A stretch of DNA of 64,000 nucleotides from the NCBI GenBank assembly GCA_963995505.1, contig OZ023199.1:4025906-4089905 (forward strand), read 5' to 3'. Source of the DNA: Hypericum androsaemum. Its lineage: Eukaryota > Streptophyta > Magnoliopsida > Malpighiales > Hypericaceae. The position numbers and the translations under genes are program-made. Below, piece by piece: positions 1 through 11,199 of the stretch (its first letter is position 1; every line of letters starts with the position of its first letter). The notes below the pieces were generated by a model. That model made no database searches and was not told where the DNA came from. It saw only the letters and a list, made by a program, of their open reading frames with translations.

Positions 1-1089
1 AGCATAAAGAACACATTGCTTAGAAAAGAAAGCAACAAAAGTACTACTAACTTACCAAAATAAATGAGCATGTAACAGAGAACTGAACCAGAAGTACCTC
101 AAATTTCGATGAGCTTGATAACACAATGATGGGCTCATCACTCCTTGGAGCATGTTTGTCTCGTGGAATGCAAATGGGGGTCGAGTCTACATCCTCACAA
201 TCCCGGCCTAAACCAGTTGCAAATAGGTCATGGACGCATATGATATAAAAGAAAAAGGAAAATGAATAACTCACCTCCGGGGTCAACATCTTCTAGCTCG
301 TCATCAACAACAATAGGTTCACGTGAAGTTTGCCTTTTGTGGTCTGCGGGACGTCTAGCAACTACAAAATTGATAAATGGATAAGTGAATACCACTCGCA
401 TCATCATGTTCGGTTGGTACAAAATGAAGAATTGATTTCCAAATTCTCGAATGATCATGTTTAGCTGGATCGTGGAATTCATTTTAAAATCTCACTTATG
501 AGGTTGTGTGAACTTCATTTCTACTAGATTCCACCTAAATAACGGGAAGTTGCAAATGAATTCCATGAACAACCAAACAAATGAATAAGGAATTCTCTTG
601 GAGTGTGTTAAAATTTAATTTACTATGGAATTCATTTCTAAATGAACTGAATTTCTAACTTATTTGCGATTACCTGTCCTTCCAGGCTTTGGATGATTAA
701 AATAGGAATTCATTTCCCTAATTAAGTTGCAAAACAAGTACAGATGTTATTACCGCTCCCAAAATAGCTCACGAAGGGAAATATTATCAAAAGGAATTCA
801 ACTTCCAAAAGATAATTAAAGTTTTCGAGAGAAAAAAAATCCAAAAAGGGAAAGCTAATCGGGACATTGGAAGCGTACAGTACTCAGGGAATCTGCACTT
901 GGTAACGGGAGAAGAAGAGGAGCTTCCACGAGCGCTGCGGCCGCTCCGGCGCGGATGATCGGCGGCGGCGGAGGGAGGAGACGCGAAGCGGCCGAGGAGC
1001 ATCTCCGACTCCTTCTCCACCCGCGCGTCCTCCTCCCCGAACTCGAAGACTCGGTACTTCCGCTTCGACGCCGGCCGCCGAGTCATCAC
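1..1089 (-). CDS. ULP2-like SUMO protease, 5' part (partial)
   Basis: Three minus-strand exons are visible. Exon 1 starts at 1089 and reads MMTRRPASKRKYRVFEFG, then EEDARVEKESEMLLGRF and SSSSPVTK; its 3' end near 870 is uncertain. Exon 2 is about 356-275 and ends at a GTGAGT donor. Exon 3 is about 208-97, between a pyrimidine-rich AG acceptor and a GTACTT donor. Exons 2 and 3 join in phase into an acidic stretch containing DVDPGGRDCEDVDS. From memory, plant ULP2A/ULP2B-type SUMO proteases have a basic start, an FEF-EED motif, SSP-TKYKF and an acidic linker before a C-terminal cysteine protease domain. That catalytic domain would lie beyond the left edge, so the name is inferred from the N-terminus only. 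If correct, the enzyme removes SUMO from nuclear proteins. Confidence 0.45.
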
Positions 1090-2661
1090 CGCCGAGATCG
1101 CTTCGCTTCCTTAACTTCGGTCCCCGGAGAAGCGGTTTCTCCCGTGGAGTAGAGAAGAAGCTTTATGTTTTTGCGACTTCCTTTTATTTTTATTTTTTTT
1201 AGGGGAAATCGAAACGCTTAGGGATATCTCAAAGGAAGCGCAGGGGTTTTGTTTGAGAGAAATCGAAAACGCATCGTTTTGTTGCTTGAGAGGGAAACTA
1301 TCTACTATTTAAATAATTGTATAATTCAAATTTAAGTAAAATACATTTTCGTTTCTCATAACAAATTTAGAATACTATTTTTTTATTTTTAGAGTTCAAA
1401 CTTAAGATATGTTGTAATAACTAATTAGTAAATTATTTATATAATTATCAAGTTTAATTACAAAGAGTGGTGGTACAAATTGGTTGAGTATGATATAAAC
1501 TGAACGATGGCACCATATACGAAGATTGGTGGTACAAACTGCAACTCGTTGTGTTACACTAAGCGGTAATATTATAATGCTCTGGATCAACTGATTTTAC
1601 AGATAAATACGAATCTTTTTTAGTATATTTTGTCTTCGTATATTTTTCAAAGAACTTTTCATCCTTCTAAAATTTGTTTGGCCAAATACGTTTAACTTGA
1701 ACTTCTTTCAATATATTTTTTTTAAAAAATAGACCTTATAAATATGGATAATATAATTAAATTAATTTTATCATACATAATATACGATAAGCTGGCGGTA
1801 CAAATTTAATTATTATACCATAGTACAAATCATGAGAGTGGTGGTACCAAACTGGGGCGATACAAGATGCAACATCTAACCGGTGCACTTCAATTATCAA
1901 TATTCAATATTACCAACTTGAGGCTAAGGACAAAATATTTCTGACAAAAGATCAAGGAAAAGAATAATCCAGATACTCCAATTATAGTTCAATGTGTAAC
2001 AGCAACAAATATGTAAAAAAATAGCACCATTTCAAGATCCAACTAATCCGTGAAAAATTGAGCAAGGTAAAAGGGGCAAACGAAAACTATCTTCCTCCGA
2101 AATTAAAATTGGTGATAAACCCAAAAAAAAAAATTTAATAGGATGCGGCTAATGATTTCCCCTCTAATCCTGAAGCAATTAGATCAGTATCGTCATTCCT
2201 CTGCTGCACTTGCGGCACTCAGATCCACCGAAAGATCAAGATACTGAAAGGCACACACAATAATGGTCTATCTAATAGTCTTCCAAATTTTGATATAAAA
2301 ATAAATCATTCACAGTGTCAGGTTAGGTTACGGTCCGACATTTTGAAAAAATAGTCTAATACTAAACACAATGGCGCTTAATTAGTAATTACCTTTCCAG
2401 ATCGTCGGTCTCGGCTTCGGTTGAGACGAAGGCGATGTACTTACCTTACCTTTTGGTGCCACATTGTGAGCATAAGAACAGCTGAAGAGGTACCTACAAC
2501 AACTTCTCATTTTGTTAAATGTGGGTCTACATTTTTTGGTTGATACCGCTTAAATTTAGTGGGCTGATTAATCTAAGTTCGGGATGAGTAGAACCTTCAA
2601 AAGTTGAGAAATTTTTTCCAATAAATAGAACAACATTTTATCTTACCAAACCATGTTGACT
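1090..2661. other. AT-rich intergenic region
   Basis: No coding region, RNA gene or recognisable element was found. It is AT-rich and unstructured apart from short homopolymer runs. It would contain the promoter of the minus-strand gene at the left edge, but no clear TATA box could be assigned. Confidence 0.5.
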
Positions 2662-2742
2662 AAGGTAAATGCCATTACCTTTTCTTGCAAGAAAAAGGTA
2701 AATGTCATTTTTCAATATGAAAAATTTTCATATTGAAAAATG
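2662..2742. repeat. 15-bp direct repeat next to an 18-bp-arm hairpin
   Basis: AAGGTAAATGCCATT at 2662-2676 recurs with one mismatch at 2695-2709, around an 18-bp spacer that is itself nearly palindromic. Immediately after it, 2706-2723 and 2725-2742 are perfect inverted repeats of 18 bp (arm CATTTTTCAATATGAAAA) with a one-base loop. Function is unknown. Confidence 0.7.
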
Positions 2743-2834
2743 TCTGATTTTGAAAATCTTACATGTCTTATTTTGAACAATTCCAAAAATTCTATAATTG
2801 TGAACAGTTAACACCCTTTAGTTATATGTATTCA

Positions 2835-2873
2835 AGGGGTGCTTTGCACCCACCATATTCACCAAAAAAAAAA
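2835..2873 (+). mobile_element. 39-bp A-tailed retro-insertion with 14-bp TSD
   Basis: A 39-bp segment that begins AGGGGTGC and ends in ten A residues is flanked by perfect direct copies of GTTATATGTATTCA (2821-2834 and 2874-2887). The long target-site duplication and A tail are hallmarks of LINE-type target-primed insertion; only the extreme 3' end was copied. Confidence 0.75.
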
Positions 2874-3035
2874 GTTATATGTATTCATGAGTATAACACA
2901 TCATCCGGTTTGACAGAATTCAATAAGTTGTCATAATATTAATATATTTATTAAAAGAAAAGTGAAAGAATCAATTCCGAAAATTCTAAAAGTTTGAACA
3001 ATTAACACCCTTTAGTTATATGTCATCATCCAAGA

Positions 3036-3335
3036 CGCAATTGATTGGGCCCAGAGTGAAGAAACCATTTCGAACCGTTTAAACTGAAAGACCGATACTG
3101 GCATGTCATGGATACGACTCTGGCAATCTCAGTTAGTGATAACGACCCGCGTGCTACAATACCGGCAAACTCAGTTAGAGATAACGGCATGTTGGTAATC
3201 CCCTGCCGCGCGCGAGTTTTTTCATTTTTGTTCCCAAATTTTAACTTTTTTGCAAAAAAAAACTCTGCGTGTCCTTCAGTCCAAATGGTTCGGAATGAGC
3301 CCATTCCGGACCCAATCCAACCCCCATCAAGAGTA
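3036..3335. mobile_element. Small Mutator-like MITE, copy 1
   Basis: The ends carry inverted TTGATTGGGCCCAGAGTGAA and TCCGGACCCAATCCAACCCC, matching the termini of the elements at 33,768-34,198 and 47,381-48,061. The interior has the same theme: TGGCA/GTTA-type short repeats, a T-rich stretch with GCAAAAAAAAA, then TCTGCGTGTC-TTCA. A 9-bp duplication was not clear here, so the borders are approximate. Confidence 0.6.
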
Positions 3336-3590
3336 TAACACATCATTCAATTTGACATAATATTAATATTTCTACAAAAGGAAAGTGAAAGAAACAATTC
3401 CAAAAATTCTAAAATTTTGAACAACTAACACCCTTTACTTATATGTCATCATTCAGATGATAGCAAAAGTATACCACATCATCCAATTTGATATAATTTA
3501 ATAAGTTGACATAATATTAATATTTCTATAAAAGGAAAGAGAAAGAAAAAAATCAAAAATTTCTAAAATTTGAAATAACCTAAAACTGAA

Positions 3591-4416
3591 AGAAAAAAGA
3601 AGTCAGTCAAAAAATATTTAACAATTAACTATATACATATAAATCTCAAAAGTTAAGAAAAAATAAAAGAAAATATGTTATTAAAAGGTGTTAAATTTAA
3701 TTTTTTAATGGATTAGATATATATATATATAAATATGATGAATGTTAAAAATTTCAATACCGGCTAAAGAGGAGAAAAGATGAGATATATATAATTTTAG
3801 AGAAATATTAATTTTAATTAAACTTATTAAATTAAGTTAACAGGATGATGCGTCGGTAACACGGATGCCAACAAAATTATAACGTGACACTAAAAATTGT
3901 TAATCAGTCAAAATGTAAAATTATAAGATACTATATCGTCAAAGTATTGTACATATAGCTCTAACGTTTTGACGAATTTAGAAAAACTTAGGACTCACAC
4001 TGAAATTATAAATAAGTAGAATGATCTATTTATCCTTTATTCCATTTAATATCGATTTGAACCGTTAGTTTCTAAATCACAACCACTAATTAACCGGCGG
4101 TTGGATACGGAAGATACTTCGCTTTCTATTTCTGTTTCATCTTCAGCGGCTCTTCAGACAATTTTTCTCTCTCTCTTATCCCAAAAAAAACATTTTTTTT
4201 TCTATTTCACTGTCCCCTATGAGCTTACTTGTCTTGACGTGGATCGAGAAAGTAACATTGTTTTCTCCGCCTTTCTTGGAGAAGACACGACATGTGTTCC
4301 TTGATCCGACCAACAACTATAATAAACACAAAAAAATTGCCGAACCAACTCTAACTTTATCCACCTCTTTAATAAAACTCTCACTCTTCCTTCTTCTTCT
4401 TCTTGGGATGAGCTAT
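3591..4416. other. AT-rich intergenic region upstream of carbonic anhydrase
   Basis: AT-rich, with a short TA microsatellite near 3717-3731 and pyrimidine-rich tracts close to the downstream gene. No gene was recognised. Confidence 0.5.
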
Positions 4417-4423
4417 TATATAA
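4417..4423 (+). promoter_or_regulatory. TATA box of carbonic anhydrase gene
   Basis: TATATAA lies 58 bp upstream of the carbonic anhydrase start codon, following a TTC-rich pyrimidine tract. Spacing and context fit a plant core promoter with a short 5' leader. Confidence 0.55.
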
Positions 4424-4481
4424 CCAAACCCCACATTTCCACCCTAAAGGTCTCCACTTTCCACCTCCTTGGGCCCTTCTA

Positions 4482-6745
4482 ATGGCAACCATTCATCCAA
4501 TTTCCTCCGTCTCCAAAGACCCACGACCCTTTTTGGCTCAACCTAGAGCTTCACTGGTAAAAATATGATCTTTGGGAGTTTATTTTCTTCTTCTGTTTCT
4601 CTTTTCAGGGTCGTGTTTTTTATTTCGAGTTTGTGTATTTTGCTCTGATTTTGACTCAGATCTTTGGTTCTAAGGCCAACTCGAGTGGATTCGTGAGGAC
4701 CCGGATGAGAGTATCTGCTTCCTTGAAGTAAGTTTGTTTTGTTTTTTGCAGAAAGGGCGGATCTTAATTTATTGTGTTTTTAAGATCGTTGCTCCTTAGA
4801 TTGATCCAAAGTATGTTGGCATTTCTCGCTGTTTGTTTGAATGATGTTTGTTTCGAGATTGGTATCCGTAACCCTGTTTATCTGGAGGCAATTTGTCGTG
4901 GTTTTTGCAACATTTGTGAAGGTATCTGGTTCGAATCATAGCAAGAATCTCTGGTTCTTGAGGATCTTATCATTAAGAATTTTCCACAATGAATCTTTAT
5001 AATTTATGCTAAATGAATTCACATATCGGTTCAAGTTGGTATCTTGTATTCGAATATTCCCTCGAGACTTTTTTTTTTGGTCAGGGTTCCCTCGAGACTT
5101 TACTAGTCCGTTTTCTCGAAGCTACTATAACTTTTTTTGCGAAGAGATGGAAGTTACTGAACTTTGAAGTCTATATTAACATGCCTCTTATGTTCATGTT
5201 TCTCTTGACACTTTGCTTACACTGATGTAATCATCTTGATTGGATGTTTCAGAAACACCGACGGTTCAAAATTGCGAGTTTCCAATAAGCCTCAGGCTAT
5301 GGCCAAGGAACTTAGTAGTGACAAATCAGATAATGTTCTGGTAACTGAACCTGTTGCTGATGTGTTTGAAGAGTTGAAACAACGGTTTCTGAGTTTCAAA
5401 AAACAGAAGTACATGTAAGTAGTGAAAGAAGCCTACTTAATGTTGCTATATGAGAAGCTTCTAACATTAGGTGATATGTATTTTTGTAGGGAAAATTTTC
5501 ATCATTACGAAAATCTTTCCAAGAGCCAAGCACCAAAGGTAGTGTTTCTTGATCGATCTGTTTTTGTTTTGCACACAGCATATGCCGCGTTTTCTTTGTC
5601 ATCCAGAGTATCTTGGTTGCAAATATGTGGCAAACTTATAAATTTGAATTCTATTTTGTTGGACTCTAACGGTTCCAAGAACAGTTTATGGTTATTGCTT
5701 GTGCAGACTCCAGGGTTTGCCCGTCAAACATCTTGGGATTTCAGCCCGGTGAAGCATTTGTTGTCCGTAATGTTGCAAACATGGTTCCATCTTATGAGGT
5801 GTGGATCGCGTACTATGTTTTCTGGATTCGGAGTCGTGATGGTGCATCGTGCTGTTAATATATCTAATTAAATGTAATGTTTTTATTGTCTTTGCAGAAT
5901 GGACCTTCTGAAACAAATGCTGCATTGGAGTTTGCAGTGAATTCTCTTAAAGTAAGTTACGCTGGTGTGCAAATGGCCTAGTGTTAGGTTGACGTACATT
6001 TCTTTGCAACAGTTCTGATAAACATATATCTAAATGCTATTATAATCATCAAGCGGATTAATGTTGAATTGTACTTCATTAGTCTCTTGTCCGGGATCCC
6101 AACTGTAGCAAATGTTTTATTTGCCTCAAGTGTGCTTACTCGTTCTGCAGGTTGAGAACATTTTAGTCGTGGGTCATAGTCGATGTGGAGGCATCCGCGC
6201 CCTTATGAGCATGCATGATGATGTAGAAACAAGGTCTACCAGACTTTTTTTCCCTTTTCCTTGGCTTTCGTCATTGTTTCTCCTTGTTAAATATAGCGGG
6301 CTAACGATTTCCGCCTCTTCGGAACTTTCCTGTTTCCGATTTCAGTAGCTTCATTGGCAACTGGGTATCTGTCGGAATGAATGCAAGATTGAAGACTAAG
6401 GCTGCTGCTTCTGATCTTTGCTTTGATCGACAGTGCAAGCACTGCGAGAAGGTGTTTTTCCCTTCGGAGTCGCTTCTATGCTTTCTTTTCATGACAACTA
6501 CTTTGAAGTCACTTGTGTTGAATAATTTTACTTCAATGTTATAGGAGTCAGTCAATTGCTCATTGTTAAACCTCCTGAGTTACCCGTGGATCGAAGAAAA
6601 AGTGCGACTCGGAGAGCTCGCTATACACGGAGGCTACTACGATTTTGTGGACTGCGCATTTGAGAAATGGTCCTTGGATTACAAAGAAAGCACAACGGGG
6701 GAGAACGGTAAGGTCGCTTTGAAGGACAGATTATACTGGTGCTGA
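4482..6745 (+). CDS. Beta-carbonic anhydrase, plastid type
   Basis: This enzyme interconverts CO2 and bicarbonate using zinc. Nine exons join in phase: 4482-4556, 4660-4727, 5253-5414, 5490-5538, 5685-5798, 5898-5951, 6151-6233, 6346-6451 and 6545-6745, giving 303 aa. Every intron is GT-AG. The beta-class zinc site is complete: CADSR supplies Cys124 with the Asp126-Arg128 dyad, and GHSRCGG supplies His183 and Cys186. The first ~60 residues are Ser/Arg-rich with few acidic residues, as in a plastid transit peptide, and the next ~35 link to the catalytic core. The start is the first ATG after the TATA box. The C-terminus has the plant hallmarks [14 protein letters not shown] and [10 protein letters not shown]. 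Organelle assignment (plastid rather than mitochondrion) is an inference; Arabidopsis BCA5-like genes are the closest remembered match. AATAAA follows at 6826. Confidence 0.93.
5072..5086 (-). mobile_element. 15-bp T-run retro-insertion in carbonic anhydrase intron 2
   Basis: TTTTTTTGGTCAGGG sits between two perfect copies of TTCCCTCGAGACTTT (5057-5071 and 5087-5101). Read on the minus strand it is a short sequence ending in an A-run, with a 15-bp target-site duplication. It lies within the intron and does not touch splice sites. Confidence 0.75.
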
Positions 6746-7180
6746 GTGAGCAAAGAACGGCTTTTCTGTGTTGTGTGTATTGTATTGTATTGTTTGTTGT
6801 CTTAAACATATCGAGACAGTTGACAAATAAATGATGTTAATTTGTTGTCTGTATAATCTGTATGATATAATGTTGTAATTTGTTCTTGGAGTGAAATCTG
6901 CAATAAACTTCAGTTGTAATTTTGCTGTGTCATTTTTTCCAGAGTGGTGACTGTTAGAATCTCTTGTATTTAGTAAAGTTAGATTTTCTATACTTATAAA
7001 CTAATTTTAAATTAATTCTTCCATATATAAATACGTTTTTTTAAATGAAGTTTATCGAAATAAAATTGTACATGTTTTGTTCCACTCGCCATCTCACTCT
7101 TTCACCTTAATTTGACAAACTTTGAACTATGAATGAATTTAAGTCTGTTTTCCTATTAACGTGCATCTACTATGTGTATT

Positions 7181-7686
7181 TTTCTTTTATGGGTAAAATT
7201 TTTCTATTAATAAAAAATATTAATTACATTCACCAAAGTTCAATCCTGCACATTGGAAGAACAACCAGCATGAAAGTTCTAACCAACGAACTATTTGTTA
7301 AAACATTATTGAACACAATGCAAATGAAACAAGCCCCAAAAGTTACAATCTTCTTGTTCCTTTTAATTGTCCGTCCAAAATTGTAAATACAATCTAATTT
7401 CATGTCCACCCAACTCCTTTGTCAGATTTGTCCATTTAAGCTATTCTTGGAATCTCAAGAAAATATAATAAATGAAAAGTTCTCGATTGCGTCTTTTTTC
7501 TCTAAAAATCACATGATTTCTATAGAGCCAAGTGCCTCACATAATCGATGCAAAAAGTGCAAACCAAACATTCGTTTGCATTCTGTTTCTTCTCAAACCC
7601 ATCTAACTTGAAAGAGCACAACTTAGAGATGGGTCACCGTACCATTTTATTCCCACCAAGTTAGCAAAGCAGCACCAAACCTCCTT
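7181..7686 (-). mobile_element. 506-bp retro-insertion with 18-bp TSD
   Basis: GCATCTACTATGTGTATT occurs at 7163-7180 and again at 7687-7704. In the second duplication copy (near 10,060-10,100) the motif is present once (one base different) with no insert. The left end is T-rich, so the inserted strand reads with an A-rich 3' tail on the minus strand. The inserted sequence has no recognisable coding domain. It is probably a 5'-truncated LINE or a retrotransposed transcript of unknown origin. Confidence 0.75.
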
Positions 7687-8157
7687 GCATCTACTATGTG
7701 TATTCTGCCAATTGAAAACTCCACTAAACCCTATTCGAAAATACATATCTCTATAAATTTTAATGATAAGAATTTAATCTTTAAATTTTTAACTCGAACC
7801 CGCATCTTTAAATTACAATAAGCCATTATTAAATTATTAAATTATTAAAAAGTATATGGAAATAATAAGGCAATGATTTTGATTTACTCGTCGTTTAAAT
7901 GGTTGCTAAGACATGAATTTTAAACTGTGACTATTACTATCAATATCCATGATTCAATAAGGGTTCATCGTTTCATGAATCGTAACCGACGGTTGGTAAA
8001 CTGTTGTTAGAGATACAATAACTATTGTAGTTTGTCATGGACAAAAATAAATGGTACAGTTCGCCAAAAAATCTGATTTTTAAAGTAAAAAGAGAGTAGA
8101 AATGTTTTATCTTCTTCCAAATTTTTTTGGTATTGGCAACAAGTATTAGATCAATTG

Positions 8158-9142
8158 CAAGGTTTTCAAAAACGACCCGGAGAGCGACCCGCTCTGCTCT
8201 CCGGGTCATGTTCCGACCGGTTCGACCGGTTAGAATGTCGGTTGAACCGGTAGTTTTTTTTATTTAAAAAAATATATTTTAAATATCATTTATTAACCTA
8301 CCCTCTATACCTACGGTAACACTTCCCCTGGGTCTGATAAAAAAAGGATAACCCTTTCCCCAAAAAAATTTTCTCTTTTAATGTAAACAAAAATATCTCC
8401 ACAAATCTTGAAATCCCAAAAACAAGAAGCCTCTAAAAAATCCAAAACTACCTTCAAGTCCACAGATTTTGTCTTTTGATTGATTTTTTCTCATCATAAA
8501 TCCAAAACCACTTGTTTTCCTGAAATAAGCCAAGAAATCTTGAACAGTTCTCTTTCTCTGGGAGTTCTTTTGTTCCTCTTTAGTCTAGAAAAAAAAACTA
8601 AATACCTCAACCTTTTTGGCATCTCGGTGCTGCAACCTCCGGTCAACCTCGTCTCCCACGAGTGACAACAACAACGTGGAGTTATTGGCGGTGGTGAAGA
8701 AGAGGTATTACTCCTCCTGCAACCTCTTCCCCTGAGGTTGCTGCTCCGTCGTAGCTCTACCCAAATTCGATGTCGGCCATCACCACGTTCTCGCTCGCGT
8801 CTGCGTCGGAGGTTGGGGAGCAATTACGATTCGGGCTTCAGACTTGGAAAGCAATCGCGATGGAAAAAAAAATTAGGATTCTCTATTTTTTATTTCTGTC
8901 GTCGATCAACAGAGAAAAGAAGTTGTCTTTGGGGAAAAATTAGGGTCGACTTGTCTAGTTTTTTTTCCAACCTAACGAACCGGATTTTTCTGGGTCAATT
9001 TTTCGAATGAACCGCCCGGCTAGACCGGATTTTGGGCGGTTCGTAAGGTTGCCGTTTTAATGATCAAACCCGGTACGCTCACCTTGCTGATTCGTGGTCC
9101 GACCGGTTGGACCGCCGGTCGGACCGCGTTTTTTAAAACCTT
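8158..9142. mobile_element. Non-autonomous Mutator-like element, 985 bp
   Basis: It is flanked by perfect 9-bp duplications GATCAATTG (8149-8157 and 9143-9151). The termini are inverted: CAAGGTTTTCAAAAACG on the left against the complement of CGCGTTTTTTAAAACCTT on the right. Subterminal regions are rich in GACCGG/CCGGTCGG blocks in both orientations. No transposase was found; 8,480-9,010 holds only short open frames of low-complexity Arg/Ser-rich sequence. Confidence 0.8.
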
Positions 9143-9190
9143 GATCAATTGACGAATGGTTTTTGTCGTAGAGTGAGACTTTAAGAGGTA

Positions 9191-9574
9191 TGGGTATCTG
9201 TTGGAATGAATGCAAGATTGAAGACCAAGGCTGGTGCTTCTGATCTTTGCTTTGATCGACAGTGCAAGCACTGCGAGAAGGTGTTTTTCCCTTCGGAGTC
9301 GCTCCTATGCTTTATTTTTATGGCATCTACTTGGAAGTCACTTGTGTTGAATAATTTTACTTCTATGTTACAGGAGTCAGTCAATTGCTCATTGTTAAAC
9401 CTCCTGAGTTACCCGTGGATCGAAGAAAAAGCGCGACTCGGAGAGCTCGCTATACACGGAGGCTACTACGACTTTGTGGACTGCATATTTGAGAAATGGA
9501 CCTTGGACTACAAAAAAAGCACAACGAGGGAGAACAGTAAGATTGCTTTGAAGGACAGATTATACTGGTGCTAA
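9191..9574 (+). pseudogene. Carbonic anhydrase exon 8-9 fragment
   Basis: This truncated tandem copy carries most of exon 8 (from 9191, [20 protein letters not shown] to CEK), the intron (9286-9373, GT-AG preserved) and exon 9 (9374-9574), which ends in KDRLYWC like the parent. Exons 1-7, and therefore all zinc ligands, are missing, so no enzyme can be made. The intron has no stop in the exon frame, so 9206-9574 stays open as a 122-codon frame through the unspliced intron. Parent changes include V to A and A to I substitutions in the C-terminal exon. It may be transcribed, but no promoter was seen. Confidence 0.9.
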
Positions 9575-10249
9575 GTGAGCAAAACAAGGCTTTTCTGTGT
9601 TGTGTGTATTGTATTGTATGCTGTCTTAAATATACCAAGACGGTTGACAAATAAATGATTCTAATTTGTTGTCTGTTGTGATAATAATCTGCATTGACAT
9701 AGTGTTGTAATTGTTCTTGGAGTGAAATTTGCATAAACTTAATTGTAATTTTTCTATTCCATTTTTATTCAGAGTGGTAACTTTTAGAATCTCTTGTATT
9801 TAATCCAGGTTAGATTTTCTATATTTATAAATCAATTTCAAACCAATTCTTCCACATACAAATACGTCTTTTAAAATGACATTTATCAGAATGAAATTGT
9901 ACATATTTTATTTTTGTCAACGTGCCATAACACGGGAGACGTGATTGTTGGAGGGCCACTATGTTAGACTGTTATGATCCATTCGCCATCTCACTCTTTC
10001 ACCTTAATTTGACAAGCTTTGAACTATGAATCAATTTAAGTCTGTTTTTGTGTTAACGTGCGTCTACTATGTGTATTCTGCCAATTGAAAACTCCACTAA
10101 ACCCTATTCAAAAATACATTTCTCTATAATCTTACTATAATAATGTAAATCTTCTTTTATGTTTGGTCCAGCGGGGTAGAAATATCTAAACTATCCTTTC
10201 AGCAGCCAGCACGTTTCCACTACAGCCCCCGCCACCACCATTTCTTCTT

Positions 10250-10560
10250 CCCCTTTTCAAGTTCCTCTTCAGAAACAATAGGGACCTCGCCACCGGAACC
10301 AACGACAAGCTCACCACCAAGAGCGACACCGTTTTCGTCAACGGGAAGGTCAGGATTTTGTCCATCGACGGGGTCCTCGCCACCGCCTCCCTCTCCCGCT
10401 TCGAGGCCTTTCTTAGGGCAAAGTCCGGGAACCTAATCGCGGCCGTGGCTGACTACTTCAATGCCGTCGGGAATCTAAAGCTCCCCATTCCCGGCACGGC
10501 AGCGGTGGCTGTAACGGGGAGTACTAATAGATTCACCAACCCTCTTCCGACGTTTCTGGG
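10250..10560 (+). pseudogene. Patatin-like phospholipase fragment
   Basis: One open frame reads KSDTVFVNGKVRILSIDG, then SLSRFEAFLRAKSGN and VADYFNAVG. This matches the start of the patatin domain in plant patatin-like proteins of the PLP6/7 type, where RILSIDGG is followed by a LE-LRRKSG segment and DYFDVVAGSG. The second Gly of the oxyanion-hole motif is replaced by Val, and the GxSxG nucleophile elbow is absent because the match stops at DYFNAVG. The following residues are unrelated to patatin and unidentified. It is a captured, non-functional fragment inside the Helitron-like segment. Confidence 0.6.
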
Positions 10561-10780
10561 TAAGGGTCCGGTAGTCAATCCGAGTTCTCCTAACAACCCT
10601 CTCCACGCCGATTGCTATTGGGATTTCAGATTGAAAATGAGATTTCGTAATTGGTATTGGGTTGAACTAAACCTTGATTTTAAATTTTTAATTGAAGTCT
10701 GTAATTGCTATTGGGTTGAAATAAACCTTGATTTATAATTGAAGCTGGTTGATTTTTTTTGAAAAAGACGTTGGTTGATT

Positions 10781-10795
10781 TTTTTTAGGGATAGA
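10781..10795 (-). mobile_element. 15-bp T-run retro-insertion
   Basis: TTTTTTAGGGATAGA lies between perfect copies of AGACGTTGGTTGATT (10766-10780 and 10796-10810). A related GCTGGTTGATT plus T-run lies just upstream at 10,744-10,760, so either a second event or a short tandem duplication occurred here. Confidence 0.6.
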
Positions 10796-11199
10796 AGACG
10801 TTGGTTGATTGGTGCCGGGGAAGACGAAGGAGGATAAAGGGATGGTGGTGGTTCGCAAGATTATTTGCTATGTTTACAGGAATGAAACATTTTTTAATTA
10901 GAAGGGTGTAAAAGATTATTAGCGGTGGATCTGTTAGGGACCTAAGAGATGATTTTTCCAAACTAGAAAAACAGATATAAATTTTTGAAAATAGTAAAAA
11001 TTAAATCGTATATTTCTTTAAATGCTAGGGATACGAGAATAATTTCTCTTTACATATTGTTTTGGTCACTGATTGATACCAAGTCCAGCTTAGCTTACCT
11101 GGGTGTGTGTTAAATTATAATGTTAGGTTAAAAAATAAAAAAATGGACGAACATGTTAATAATGTTGAAATTAGAGGCGGTCGAGTTGTAAAAAATGAT

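Larger units (their letters stand above)
2755..3590. repeat. Degenerate ~120-140-bp direct repeats
   Basis: Four related blocks lie near 2755-2833, 2886-3028, 3332-3458 and 3467-3580. They share phrases such as AATTCTAAAATTTTGAACAA, TAACACCCTTTA and ATAACACATCATCC. The array is interrupted by a 39-bp retro-insertion and by a 300-bp inverted-repeat element, so it predates both. No coding content was found. Confidence 0.65.
6362..9190 (+). repeat. Tandem duplication unit, copy 1
   Basis: The segment from mid-exon 8 of the carbonic anhydrase gene to about 9190 is followed directly by a second copy that begins at 9191. After removing later insertions, 6362-8097 aligns with 9191-10129 plus 13085-13432. 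Copy 1 gained a 506-bp retro-insertion and a 985-bp inverted-repeat element; copy 2 gained a 2.96-kb Helitron-like segment. Each copy serves as the empty site for the other's insertions. Confidence 0.85.
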
